Assembly (NCBI RefSeq): GCF_009905375.1
Contig: NC_133648.1
Span: forward strand, 25,773,376-25,837,375
Direction of reading: 5' to 3'
DNA: 64,000 nt
DNA from: Apium graveolens
Lineage: Eukaryota > Streptophyta > Magnoliopsida > Apiales > Apiaceae
In this document: positions 47,330-60,600 of the stretch, piece after piece
How the letters are laid out: every line of letters begins with the position of its first letter
Numbering within the stretch: the first letter of the stretch is position 1
Translations under genes and position numbers: made by a program
The notes under the pieces: model-generated
Databases searched by the model: none
Told to the model about the DNA's origin: nothing
Seen by the model: the letters and a program-made list of their open reading frames with translations, nothing else

Positions 47330-48350
47330 TGTTGTGGATATGTTGTGAACTTGTTGATTTTATTAATAAAACACCTTGGTAGATTTTACTTAGTGAAAAA
47401 TGTAGCACTCAACGGATAAGGATTATAGTACCGACGGATGACTCAATACAGTCCCGACGGATGATGATTTATTATCCATCGAGTGAGTAGCTTGTGTAAC
47501 AATAAGTCTGTAGCACATTTCTGCATACACATTATTTAGATTCTGTAGTAGTACTCAAGTCATGTTGACTTTAACTAGATATGCAGAATAGGTTGATTAA
47601 TTGTACATAGATGATGTCTTGTAATTCTGCATAAATAAAATGAAGTCAAGTGTCAGATAGCTACCCGACGGATAAACAACAATGCCACTCGACGGATGAT
47701 CAAAAAGGCAACCCGACGGATGATCATGAACCTGACGGATAAAGAATTCAAACATCTGTTGACAGTGACAACACAGTCGAGTGTATGTAAATGGAATGTG
47801 GAAGTCTATTCAACTGGGTTTTAGAGAACAAAGAAGCATTGTCATTTTCATGCTATTATGAAGATATTCAAAGATGCTGGAATAGAGTAATGAAGCAGCA
47901 TAGTATTAGACTTGATAGGTTTTGTTTTATTATCTTATCTTATTACTTTGTAATCTTGGTGATATATAAACCAAGAAGTAACAAATAGAACAACAAGCAA
48001 CTAAGCAAGAATTTCTCAGGGAAACAATTGTAAGTTGTATTTTTAGCATTTCTCTGCAAACTTAGTTGTTCATATTTGTAAGCAGCTGTGAGCAAATCTT
48101 GCTACACAGAGTTCTCTTGATATAATATATATCTCTGGTGGATACTTTCAAATCCACCAGAAAGTTTTTAAAGACTTGTGTTTTTAATTACTTGTGTTTT
48201 GATTCATTCCAAGTTATTATTCCGCACTCTGCAAATCAATTCACACAGATATATATTTTAAGTTAGAATACTTTTAAAACCAAGAAAAACTTTCAAGAAT
48301 TCCATTCAACCCCCCTTCTGTAATTCTTGTTGCATTGTTAGGGACTAACA
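47330..48350 (+). repeat. TE12 5' LTR
   Basis: 1021 bases, TGTTGTGG...GGGACTAACA. It holds eight CGACGGATRA-type motifs in two clusters (about 47408-47483 and 47664-47742), in both orientations, all upstream of the TATA box. Confidence 0.95.
47961..47970 (+). promoter_or_regulatory. TE12 5' LTR TATA box
   Basis: GATATATAAA, followed by CCAAGAAG. It is conserved at the same place in the 3' LTR (about 63462) and in the TE2 LTR (about 12900). It would set the U3/R boundary some 30 bases downstream. Confidence 0.7.
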
Positions 48351-48352
48351 AT

Positions 48353-48364
48353 TGGTATCAGAGC
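48353..48364 (+). other. TE12 primer-binding site
   Basis: TGGTATCAGAGC, two bases after the 5' LTR, complementary to initiator tRNA-Met. Confidence 0.95.
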
Positions 48365-48411
48365 AAGCTCTTGATAAACAAAGAGTTTTAAGATCATAAC
48401 AAAATAGCAAG

Positions 48412-50780
48412 ATGAACAAGAAGGATGTTGGAGTCAAGATTCCTTTTCTGGACAAAGATAATTACCATCACTGGAAGGTAAAGATGCATCTTCATTTACT
48501 TTCTCAAGATGAGGCCTATGTAGATTGCATAGAAAGAGGTCCTCATGTACCAATAAGAGCTGCAACTGGAAATGAGCCATCTGTCCCCAAGCCAAGGCAT
48601 GAATGGTCTGATCCTGATATTGAACAAGTCAGGAAGGATAAGAAGGCCATGAATATCATGTTCAATGGAGTTGATGGTGATATGTTTGACAACATCATCA
48701 ATTGCAAAACTGCCAAGGAAGTTTGGGATACAATACAGATTATCTGTGATGGCACTGAACAAGTTAGAGAAAACAAGATGCAGCTACTAATTCAACAATA
48801 TGAGCACTTTCACAGTGAAAATAATGAGTCTCTCACTGACATTTTTAGTAGATTTCAAAAACTACCAAATGCTCTGAAATTGCATGGAAGGGTATATCAA
48901 ACAAAAGACTACAATCTTAAATTCCTTAGATCTCTTCCAAAGGAATGGAAACCTATGACAGTCTCATTGAGAAACTCTCAAGATTACAAGGAGTTTACTT
49001 TGGAGAGACAATATGGCATCCTGAAAACTTATGAGCTTGAAACAGAGCAAGATGAGAGGATGGAAAGAGGAAAGAAGAAAGGAGGATTCATTGCACTAGT
49101 GGCTAAGTTAGAGAAAGAGAAGGAAATGAAGATGGAAGCTGTTGAATCAACTTCAAAGGTCTGTGTAAACAAGGGAAAGGGGTTGATAGCAGAAAATGAA
49201 GATTCTTTGAGCCAAGATGACATGGAAGATATTGATGAACATCTAGCATTTCTTTCCAGAAGATTTGCCAAGCTCAAGTTCAAGAAGAACTTTGGAGCAG
49301 CTAAGCCAAATAGAAACATGATGGATAAATCAAAATTTAAATGTTTCAAATATGGCTTAGCAGGGCACTTTGCCAGTGAGTGTAGAAAGACAGATTCCAG
49401 CAAAAAGAAGTTTGAGCCTGTGGATTATAAACAGAAATACTTTGAGTTGCTCAAACAAAAGGAAAGGGCTTTCATTACACAAGAGAATGACTGGGCAGCA
49501 AATGGTCTGGATGAGGATGAGGATGTCAGTTATGTCAATCTAGCCCTAATGGCCAAGTATGATGAAACAGAGACAAGTTCTTCAAGCAATCAGGTAATCA
49601 TCACTAACCTTGCATATTTATCTAAAGCTGAGTGTAATGATGCAATAAATGACATGCCTACAGAACTATATCATTTGCGTGTTACACTTAAGTCTCTTAC
49701 TAAGGAAAATGCTAAAATCAAATAAAACAATTTGTTTTTAAGTGAGAGGAATAATGTGCTAGAGTCTCAGTTCATTGAATTTGAAAAATTAAGAATTGAG
49801 TGTAAAATTGCTAAAGATGAATTAACCGAGTCCTTGAAGAAAGAAGAGATCTTGAAGAAGCAGCTTGAACGAGAACAGGAGCTGATTAAGGCATGGAAAA
49901 CATCTAGAGATGTTCATGCTCAAATCACCAAAGTTCAAGGTATTGAGTCCTTTTGTGATGCATCCTGGAAGAAGAATAAGGAGAAGCTGGAATCCAATTT
50001 GGTGGAAGGATTGCTAACAGATATAGACTCGACGGATGATGAGGGTCATCCGCCGGATAAAAAAAAGGGTTATCTGTCGAGTGATATAAATACTCATCCA
50101 TCAACTGTGAGCAAGCCTGTTAGTAAAGCCAAACTTGTCAAGTTAAATGAGAAATATGGATCAGTTTCCAAGAATTTTGTTCCAGGAGAATCCAGTCAAG
50201 TGAAGAAGGAGAAAAAGGCTAATGTTGGTCATATGACTGTCAAGCAATTGAGTGACAGACTGAAAAAGATTGAGGTTAAAACAAAGGCTAAAAAGAAAAA
50301 TAATAGAAATGGTAAAGTAGGAATTAACAAGCATAACAACTACACACCTGATAAATATGCTCCTATAAAAATCTGTGTCATTTGTCTGTTAATTGCAAAA
50401 TTTCCATATCTATGCCACCTCATTTTCCCAACATGAATGCCATGCCTTCTATGCCTATGAATGTTATGTCTACACAGAATATGAATGCATAGTTTGCTAA
50501 TATGCCATTTGCACCTAATCCTTATTATGTTGCATTTAGTATGCCACAAATGCCAATTAGCATGCCTTACTGGAATAACATGTTTGCTAATAGCATGTCA
50601 TTCCCTGCTAATCAAAATATGCATGATAATTCTGCTGTAATGAATGGTTTCAAAGGTCCAACTCAAATGACTAAGGATGAATCTAATATCCTCAAGTCAA
50701 ATGAGATAAAGCCTAAGAAACAGAAAAAGAAAGCTAACAAGGCGGGACCCAAGGAAACTTGGGTACCAAAATCAACTTGA
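48412..50780 (+). pseudogene. TE12 gag, broken by a stop and frameshifts
   Basis: The ATG at 48412 opens 437 codons: a UBN2/DUF4219-type N-terminus (about 1-160) that builds the particle, a Lys/Glu-rich linker, and a zinc knuckle near 49343-49382 whose second Cys is Tyr. A stop at 49723-49725 replaces a Glu codon of TE2, and the frame continues after it. A frameshift lies near 50390. A third stretch, Met/Pro/Asn-rich (50502-50780), ends in TGA. Codons at about 50030-50105 are built from CGACGGATGA motifs in both orientations. Protease follows in the -1 frame relative to this last stretch. Confidence 0.88.
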
Positions 50781-50799
50781 TTTGATTTTGATGTGTGCA

Positions 50800-53700
50800 G
50801 GGAAACAGAAAGAATCTATAGTACTTGGATAGTGGTTGTTCAAGACACATGACTGGTGATTCTACCCTGCTCACAGAATTCAAGGAGAGAGCTGGCCCAA
50901 GTATTACTTTTGGAGATGACAACAAGGGTTATACTGTGGGATATGGCTTGATTTTAAAAGACAATGTCATCATTGAAGAGGTTGCCTTAGTGGATGGTCT
51001 CAAGCATAATTTGATAGGTATCAGCCAGCTTTGTGATAAAGGCAATTCAGTAACCTTCAACTCAGAAGCCTGTGTTGTGACTAATAAGAGGAGCAACAAA
51101 GTGGTTCTCACTGGTGTGAGAAAAAGGAAATGTATACCTAGCTGACTTCAACTCATCAAATACATAATTTGTTACTTGTCTTCTCAGCAAAGCAAGTCAG
51201 GATGAAAGTTTGTTATGGCACAAGAAGCTATCCCATCTAAACTCCAAGACCATGAATGAACTAGTAAAGAAAGAACTGGTTAGAGGCATTCCTCAAGTGG
51301 AGTTTTCTAAGGATGGATTGTGTGATGCCTGCCAAAAAGGAAAGCAGATCAAAGTATCATTCAGAAAGAAGCTTGATTCAACAATTGAAGAACCTTTGCA
51401 ACTGCTCCGCATGGATTTGTTTGGACCAGTCAATATGTTGTCCATCTCAAGGAAAAGATTTTGCCTAGTAATTGTAGATGATTTCTCAAAGTTCTCTTGG
51501 ACATATTTCCTAAAGTCTAAAGATGAGGCTAGTGAAATCATCATTAATCACATAAGGCAAGTCAATAATCATCTTGATTTCAAAGTCAGAAGAATCAGGA
51601 GTGACAATGGAACTGAGTTCAAGAATTCTGTCATGAGAGCATTTTGTGAAGAAAATGGGATCCTGCATGAGTTTTCAGCAGCAAGAACTCCACAACAGAA
51701 TGGAGTAGTAGAAAGGAAGAACAGATCACTTATTGAAGCTGTAAGGATAATGCTTGAAGAATCTAAATTACCAATATATTTCTGGGCTGAAGCTGTAAAT
51801 ACTGCATGCTACACTCAAAATATTTCTCTGATTAATCAAGCAAAATGCATGACTCCCTATCAATTGTTCAAGAACAAGAAGCCAACTCTAAATTTTCTTC
51901 ATATCTTTGATGCTAAAGCAGATGAAGGAATTTTTTTCGGATATGCTGTTGGTAAAGCATATAGAGTCTATAATCTAAGAAGCAACATTATTGTGGAATC
52001 AATACATGTTGTGTTTGATGATAAAAAGATTGAAGGACTGCAAGATGGAGATTACCATGAGAGCCTCAAATTTGACAATGTGGAGATGGTTAATGATGAC
52101 AGTGATGATGAAAGTGATCAAGAAACAGTATCAAAGGATAATGCAGAAAAATATACTACCAATGAAGCACAAAATTCAACATCTGTCGAGTTGCATAATG
52201 CTTCATCCGTCGGGAGACAATCTTCCTTATCCTTCGGGAGACAACCAGCCTCATCCGTTGGTACTCAAAATTCACCATCCGTCGGGTCATCAAAAGAAGT
52301 TGGAAGTCAGAATAGATCACTTACAGAAAGCTCCCCTTTCTTAAATCAAAGATCCAATAACTCAGGGGGAGTTTCTAATAATCAAAACTCAATCACACAT
52401 CAAGACAACAATGAGGCCTCTTCATCTAGAGCTAATCTACCTCAACAAAGGAAATGGACAAAGGATCACCCCTCTGAGCTTATCATTGGTGATGTTTCTT
52501 CTAGAGTTCAAACAAGGAGAGCAACTCAAGAAGAATGTCTATACAGCAGCTTTCTTTCTATGGAAGAACCAAAGAAGGTAGAAGAAGCATTGTTGGATCC
52601 TGATTGGATTTTAGCTATGCAGGAGGAGATAAACCAATTTGAGAGGAATAAGGTATGGAAGCTGGTGCCCAAGCCTAAAGAAAAGAATTCAATTGACACC
52701 AAATGGGTATTCAGAAACAAGATGGATGAAAATGGCATAGTAGTCAGGAACAAAGCTAGATTGGTTGTTAAGGGCTATTGTCAACAAGAAGGAATAGATT
52801 TTGTCGAAACATTTGCTCCTGTTACAAGACTTGAAGCCATCAGAATCTTCTTAGCCTATGCAGCCCATGCCAATTTCAAGGTCTATCAAATGGATGTCAA
52901 AAGTGTCTTTCTGAATGGAGATTTGGAAGAGGAAGTCTATGTCAGTCAGCCTCCTGGTTTTGAAGATCCAAATTTTCCAGAATATGTTTACTATCTTTTA
53001 AAAGCACTTTATGGACTAAAGCAAGCACCTAGAGCCTGGTATGACACTTTGTCAAAGTTTCTTTTAGAGAATCACCTCACTAGAGGTACTGTAGACAAAA
53101 CTCTTTTCTTTAGAAATGTTAATGGCTCTAGTATACTTGTTCAAATTTATGTAGATGACATTATTTTTGGCTCTACAGATGAAAAACTTTGTAAAAAGTT
53201 TTCCAAATTGATGCAAAGTATGAAATGAGTATGATGGGAGAACTAACTTACTTTCTTGGTTTGCAAGTTAAGCAAGTTAGTGATGGAATATTCATTAGTC
53301 AAACTAAATATATTTATGATCTTTTAAAGAAGTTTGATCTAATGGATTGCACATCTGCAAAAACTCCCATGGCCACTGCAACTAAGCTTGAATTAAACTC
53401 TACTGAAAAGTCTATGGATATTTCAAGTTATAGGGGCATGGTTGGCTCACTTCTGTACTTAACAGCTAGTAGGCCAGATATAATATTTGCTACATGTTTG
53501 TGTGCTAGATTTCAGGCTGATCCTAGAGAATCTCACTTAGTAGCTATTAAGAGAATTTTAAGATATCTCAAGGGAACACCAAAACTTGGCATTTGGTACC
53601 CTAGAGATTTTGGTTTTGATCTAACTGGTTATTCAGATGCAGATTATGCAGGTTGTAGAATTGATAGAAAAAGTACAACAGGAACCTGTCAATTTCTAGG

Positions 53701-54088
53701 AAACAAGCTTGTGTCCTGGTTTAGTAAAAAACAAAATTCAGTTTTTACCTCTACAGCTGAAGCTGAATATATTGTTGCTGGAAGTTGCTGTGCACATATT
53801 TTGTGGATGAAAAACCAATTGCTAGACTATGGTCTGCAAGTGGAAAGAATTCCCATTTTTTGTGATAACACAAGTGCAATTTCCATCACTGAAAATCCAT
53901 TGCAATATTCAAGAACAAAGCACATAGACATCAAGTACCACTTCATAAAGGAACATGTAATGAATGGTACTGTGGAACTACATTTTGTTCCAAGTGAAAA
54001 ATAGCTTGCAGATATATTTACCAAACCACTGGATGAATCCACCTTTTCAAGGTTGGTAAGTGAGTTAGGTATGCTAAATTACTCTTAA
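50800..54088 (+). pseudogene. TE12 pol (protease, integrase, RT, RNase H), nearly intact
   Basis: Protease active site LDSG at about 50823-50834; integrase HHCC at about 51213-51335 and DDE core to about 51715; a Ser-rich linker built partly from CGACGGAT motifs (about 52180-52290); RT with YVDD (about 53147-53158); RNase H with SDADYA, AEAEY and CDNTSA; end at TAA 54086-54088. The 672-codon stretch 51210-53228 is open. Breaks: a frameshift near 51130-51180, one at about 53222 within RT, a CAG-to-TAG change at 54002-54004, and a 51-base in-frame deletion after 51904 relative to TE2. Confidence 0.92.
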
Positions 54089-54614
54089 ATCTTTTTAGAT
54101 AATTTGCAAGTTGTAATGCAGCCAGAAATTTAATTGACTTTACAGTCTTGGATGAAATTTTGGCTAAGTCAAAATTTACATCTCGACGGATGATCATTAT
54201 CCATCGAGTTTGATCATCCGTCGGTATATGTTTTATTAATAAAATCAATTACTTTTCTGGAATATTTTATGACTCGATGGATAAACTGATTTATCCTCAT
54301 CCGTCGAATTGTCTAAATCTTAGACGTTAATTCCCTGAACTTTATCCATCAAGTATACTTACAGTTAATAAGTATAACACGACGGATAATTGAAGGAAAT
54401 TTTTACAGTTTATTTTTAAACAGCTATTTTGGGCAATTCTTATTGGTTACTTTATTTTACTTTATTATTTTTGACAGTTATTTTTGAGATAGTATAAAAG
54501 CTTAATTTATTTCCATTGCTTTTCTTTTATCATTCTCAAATCATCTGCTCTAATTTCTCTCTTTTTCAAAAGCAATTATCATCTCTATCTCTGCAATTTC
54601 CACTCTCTCTAACA
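54089..54614 (+). other. TE12 pol to env-like spacer with CGACGGAT motifs
   Basis: About 525 bases. Six or more motif copies lie between about 54182 and 54390 in both orientations, including a CGACGGATGATCAT...ATGATC-type inverted pair. A TATA-like word, AGTATAAAAG, at 54490 precedes a pyrimidine-rich tract and the env-like ATG, which could serve a separate transcript. Confidence 0.7.
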
Positions 54615-57600
54615 ATGGCACCAGTCATCAAGATCATGTCACAAACTGGATACATCTATGAGAAAAACAACTTCACGACTCTAGTAAACAAGGGGATTCA
54701 ACATTCAAGTGACTATCACAAAATGATGGATTTTGTGAAGAACTGCAAACTCAATTATGCAATGCTAGAATCACCCACCATCTTCTGTGAGGTTGTTGAA
54801 GAGATGTGGACGACTACTACATACAACTCTACTGATAAGACCATCACACTCACTATTAAGGGTAAGGAATTATGTATCAATGGTGATGTTATTAAAGCAT
54901 GTTTCAAAATTTCTGATAACACTGTGACCTCACCACACACAGATACTGATATTGTTAATATGCTTAATTCCATGAACTATGAACTCTCTACTTCTAAGTT
55001 AAGTGATATTAGGAGGTTGGGTCTTAGGAAAGAATGAAGTTTCATGTGTGATGTAGTTACCAAGGTCTGTTCTGGTAAAATCAGTAATTTTGATTCTGTA
55101 AATATTTTTATGCTTAACATGCTTTACATGCTAGTTCCAGATAAGTTCTTTCATTTTAATGATCTTGTTTTGTTTGAGTTGGGGTTTAAATTAGGGGAGT
55201 TAAATAAGAGGGGTGAAAATGTTTACTATGCTAGATTTTTCATGATGTTAGCTAACTACCTCTCTGAGGGAATTGTGCTTGAGAACCCAACCAACAAATT
55301 AGATTGTTGGGTTCAAGAGAGAAGAATTATTGTAGATTTGAATAGGGCAATTCATCATAGAGAGATGCCACTCTTCTATTTCCCTGTAATGGAAGCACCT
55401 CAGGTAAGCGAGGTAAGTTTATCTGTCTCTACAATTCCAATCTCACAGATTTCTTTGAATTCTAGTGTAGCTATGGCAACTGTGTCAATGATCTAACAGT
55501 TTCCTACCCAAGCTACTAAACCATCAAAAATTTCAAAATCCAAATTAAAGAAAGCCCCCTCTGGTACCTCTCAAAAGATGCCAGTTGTAAAATCCACCAA
55601 ACCCAAAGAGGGGAGTGTGAAGGTGGGTAAGGTAGGTGAGGGACAGGGTGAACATAAAAAAACCCTAATGATAAGGTTGGAGAGATGAGTGTTTCCCAGC
55701 CTAGCCACACTGCAGTTTCCCAACAAACTGCAGTGCTTAAAAAGGACAAAAGCTCATTTCTAGCTGCATCTTCCCAAAAGGATGTGGCTATTGAACAAAG
55801 CTCTCAGCGAAGAGCACAGGCCAAAAGGGTAAGGGACACTAGCTCACCCCAAACTTATGCCAGAAAGAAGAAATCAAAAACCCTTGGGGATGCACAGGGT
55901 TCACACTGTGCAAACTGGTGTTAAAGACACAGTCAATGCACCTTCTCAAATTCAGTTTGATGTGGCTCCAATAAATGTGGAGTCACGGCCAAAATCTTTA
56001 GTTATAGAACCACCTCACACACCAAATTCTCCTACAAACTCTCTGGATGTGGATATGATCAACACATCTATAACGACTCGTGTATTTTTGAATTTTTGAA
56101 TTATTTATATATGTGATTATTATGGAAATTATTTAATAAAATATGTATATTGGTTTTGACCGCTATGTGTTGCTTGATTAGTAGTTATAAGTGATTCATG
56201 GTGTACCGGGTTATTCGCGTGATTAATTTTGGAGTTGTATTGAATTGTTCTCAATTTTAAAAGTGGATTTAATGTAAATTTATTTGTATAAATATTTGGA
56301 ATATCTCTAAAATTGTTTTTATGGTCTTATAATTACAATAATTATTTTTAGGACTTTATAAAATTGAGAAATCAATATTTCATTAATTATTTATTTTTAA
56401 GTGATTTTCTGAGTATGTTTAATGGTAAAATCCATATTTAATTATGGAAATCTTCAAAAATTATGAAACTTATATTTTATTAAGTTCATATTATTCTGAG
56501 AATTTTAAAATTATTTTGGGAATTTTCGGGATTAACTTCACCCGCGCGTCGATTCATTTAATTGTTAAAATCGGGTACAAAATTGTGTTTCAGAAATTGT
56601 TTTAAAATTATAAAAACTACGTTTTTATTTACTTCGTGATATTTCTAATATTTTACGACTATTTTCATGATTTTCTGAATTTGTTTTAAGTGCAGCTCGA
56701 ATCGTTAATTGTTAAATGCGGGTACGAGTTATATTTCAAAAATGCTTTAAAAATTATGAAAAGTTTATTTTATTAATTTCGGGATATTTATAAAATTTTA
56801 AGAATATTTTGGGATCATTTGGGTTAATTTTCATTCACAAGTTATTCCGTTAAGAGATTAAAGACGATATAATATTGGGTTTCCAGTCGGAAAAGCGGAC
56901 ACGTGGCAGTGCCCTGTTAATCTATTGAAACGTGGCAGCTGTTGGTGATTTACAAAATAAAAACAGAACATCAAAAATATGTATACACAAAACACAGTCA
57001 TGTTCTTTAGCCTCTCTCTCCCTCTCGGTTTCAATTCTCTGAGTTGAAGCTTTCTTCCCTGTGATTTCTATGTTCTCCTCTCCTCACTTCGTTTTCCCAT
57101 TTCTTCCATTTCCTTTCCCCGTTTCTGTTCTTGCTGCGGTTTTCTGGCACCGCCGCCGTGACTCCGCCTCGTTCCGGTTGTTTGTTTCCAGTAATGATTT
57201 CGACTGTGGCTTCTAGTTGTGCTTGTGGCGATTTATTTGCATATATATATATATATATATAAATACTTATATGTATATGTGTTTAATTGTGTTATGTGGG
57301 TAATGGTGATGTGTGTGTGCGTGGGGCGGCCGTGAGTGCAGTGGTGTTGGGGATGAAGTTCTTCGACTGTATGCGTGCTTAATTTGGGATTTTTAATTAT
57401 TTTACCATTATTATTTTCTGCAGGGCTTTTGATTAATATTCGTGATGTTAATTATTTGCGCTGAATAAATTTCGAGGATTAATTGGCGAAATTTATTTGG
57501 AAACCCGAAGAATTTTCGGGCACCAATAAATTTTGTCGCCGTCCGCGATGAATCGTTATGAGCGAACGGTGGACGGTGATGATATAATTCTGAGTCCTAA

Positions 57601-60600
57601 TATTTTAAAATAAATAAATTAATTCGTGAAATTATCTTTGAAATGAGAATTTAATTTTTACATTAAAGTCGAGTACGTAATTTAGTTAACGAATTGTGAT
57701 TGGATTGATTGTTGGGTTGAACTGGTGGTTGGGATTGTGGTTGTTGTGAATTGGATTGTTGTTATTGAATTGACGTCGACTGATGTTTCGACGGGTAGTC
57801 CGATAAACAAAGGAGACGCTGCCCGATTTCTGGGAAACTGAATTATGTAAATACGGGAACGTATCCAATGATTATCGGGACGTCGAGTGACTATATGTAT
57901 ATGTGTATGTTTTATATACGAAACTTGGTTGTACGATGTAATAAAATATTTTGCCAAACCGATAACCCTGATTTCATAAAATAAAGAGTATATATATTTT
58001 TTTACCGAAAACAAACACCGAACCGATCTTCGAGATTGTGAACCCTATTTGTTGTGTGTGCTATTATAATATTCATAATTACGAGTCGGGTTTGAATATC
58101 GTTGGGTAAGAATTAGTATCGGGGATATGTCAAGCATACCTAGACATCTAACGTAGGGTATTTCGACCCTGTAGGTTATAGTCGGGAACACTGAAAGTGG
58201 ATGATGGACTAAAGATAACCTAATGGTTAGTCGACGAGCTTAGTAGAGTTCAACTAAAAAACCTGAGTATTGAGGTCGAATCCAATGGGATCTAGTGGTT
58301 GGACGTTAAAGCCTGAGCGACAGAGTCGGCTCAGAACTGATCAGTAATAGTTGTAAAGCCTGTTAGGCAAGTATTTCTGAACTTTTCTCCAAAATACATC
58401 GCAAATATTTTTGAACTGTTTCATAACATGTCATTATTATGCAAAATAACTCATGTTTTACATTGCAAGTGCTTTAAACTATTTACCCTTGAACCCTGAT
58501 TCTTTCTTGATCTTAAGCCGTAAGCCTTATTTTTTGTAAACCATCCTTTGTTGATCCTCAGATACCAAATCACACAAATATGATACTACTCCCCAAAGGT
58601 ATAACTACCAAACACCAAACAATGAAACAAAATTGTTTAAAAACATAGAAACTTTTATACTCCAACCATTCTTTATAACATCAAAGAACTATACCTTGAA
58701 AAACCATTATTTGTCTAATACATGATCCTTTTACAGGCTGAAAACCGTTTCTCATACATACCTTGATATACCCTTATGATACTCATGAATCGCATTACGC
58801 TTTTGTACAAATGCTTTATCAATGTTGATTATGATCTTGCTTATTGAATTGCATTGTTTATTACACTGAATTGTTTTAGAATTAGATAGTTTTCTTATGA
58901 GGACCAGATTCATGGTCAGACCAGATTCGTGGTTGAATTAGGCCAATGTGTGCCTTGGATCCGGTAATTAGAGCAGTGATGTGTGCTTTGCTCGGGGTTA
59001 GTGCGTGACTGATCAGCAGCCTAACCTTGGCTTTAAAAACTTAAAATGAATATCCAATTCTAATGGTTAGTTAAAAAGAAACTTGATTCCTCTGAATCAT
59101 TTCATTTGATTATTGCTTAACCTCAGTTATCCCTATTAAGGCTTGCTGAGCTAATTAGTTCACCCTTGCGATTCTTTTATATATTTTACAGTTGAAAATA
59201 ATATAGATGATAGTGAAGTTCCTCAGTCCAAAGTGCGGGCTAAGGTTCCAGTTGAGTTGGATCGAGCTAGCAGAAGCTTCATGCGGTAGAGAGATAGTCA
59301 GATTGTAAGAATAATTTTATTATCAGTTGTAAGTTAAATTAGTTGGGATTTGGTACGTTGTAATAAAGGTTAAGATTGTGGCTTGTTTTTATACTTTAAC
59401 CTATTGCGATCCGTGGTTATGTGAAACAGGGTCATTGCAAATAATATTTCCTATACAGGTTTATATATTGTGTATGTGTTGTGGACCCCAAACTTCTGAC
59501 CCGGGTTTGGAGGGCGCCACAACATCAATTCCTGATTCCCCTTCTTTAACTCTGTTGGGGAAGCCAAAATCTAATGCAAGTGAGCATCATCTTTTAGATG
59601 ATTTGTTGGCTCACTTTCCAATTCTTTCAGGAACTGTTGAAACATTTGTGCCCAAAATCTCATCAATCTGCACAGAGTCCACAATAGTTTCAATTCCAAG
59701 TTCGCTCATTTCTACTCTCTCGATGGATATTGCTCATCCGTCGAGTAGTGATTGTATCCCGACGGATAAGCTTAACATCATTTATTCATCGGATAGTCAA
59801 ACTGCTAACCCGACGGATATCCCTTATCTGTCGAGTGTCTCTGCACAGCTTAAGATTTCATCAATTATCTCAAGTGCAGAAGACTTAGTGGTAGTACAGT
59901 CACTCTTAGGATTGAGGGAAGAGAGTGTTATGAGTGAAAGTCTGGGTTGCTCCCAGGAAAAAGGAGAGGAAAAGAGTGAAAATAAGCAATCCAGTTCTTC
60001 AGGATTGGCAAAAGAGAGTGAGAGGAGCCCCACCTTAGATGGTGAAGGTGAGGGTGTGAGGGTGGGGAGCCAAGGTGAGACCTTGATGCAACAAAAGAGA
60101 GAACACGAGAGAAATGCAGGTACATGAGCTATAAGGATGGATGTCATTGCAAGTGAGTTAATGGATGTCCAGGATGCAGACAGGGAGGGACTATCTCAGC
60201 AACCTCAAGCTGTTATAGATTCCACCTCCCTTGATGCTGAGACATTTACTCACCTTCTTCCAGCTTATCAACTTCTAGCTGAACAGGGCAATAACAATGC
60301 AGAAAGGATGCTTAACTTGGTGCACACCACACAGTCAATGCTAAGGGCTAAGGATGCCATCACAGCTTTGCCCTCTACAGCTGGTGATGTTGATTATGAG
60401 ACTGGTGGTTCAGCAGATTTCTTTGGAGATGAAGGTGGAGATAGTGAAGAAGAGCCATTGAACATAGGGGGAGAAGTAGGTTCTAGCTCAAGATCAGGCA
60501 TGCCATCATGGGCATTTTCAAAGCACTGTGATGAACACTACTTCAAGACAACCCTGATTCAACTCATAAATCAGACAAATTCTGCTCTTCAAACCACCAA

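Noticed and set aside
48496..49403. Minus-strand frames within TE12 gag (and the plus-strand ones opposite TE2 gag at 11472-12375)
   Set aside because: Antisense shadows of the gag coding sequence.
54002..54004. Programmed stop-codon readthrough between pol and the env-like ORF, as reported for SIRE1
   Set aside because: TE2 has a Gln codon at this place, pol continues to a second stop at 54086, and a 525-base spacer separates it from the env-like ATG, so this is a point mutation.
57682..58014. Minus-strand frame inside TE13
   Set aside because: Low-complexity Thr/Asn-rich frame in a solo LTR with no supporting features.
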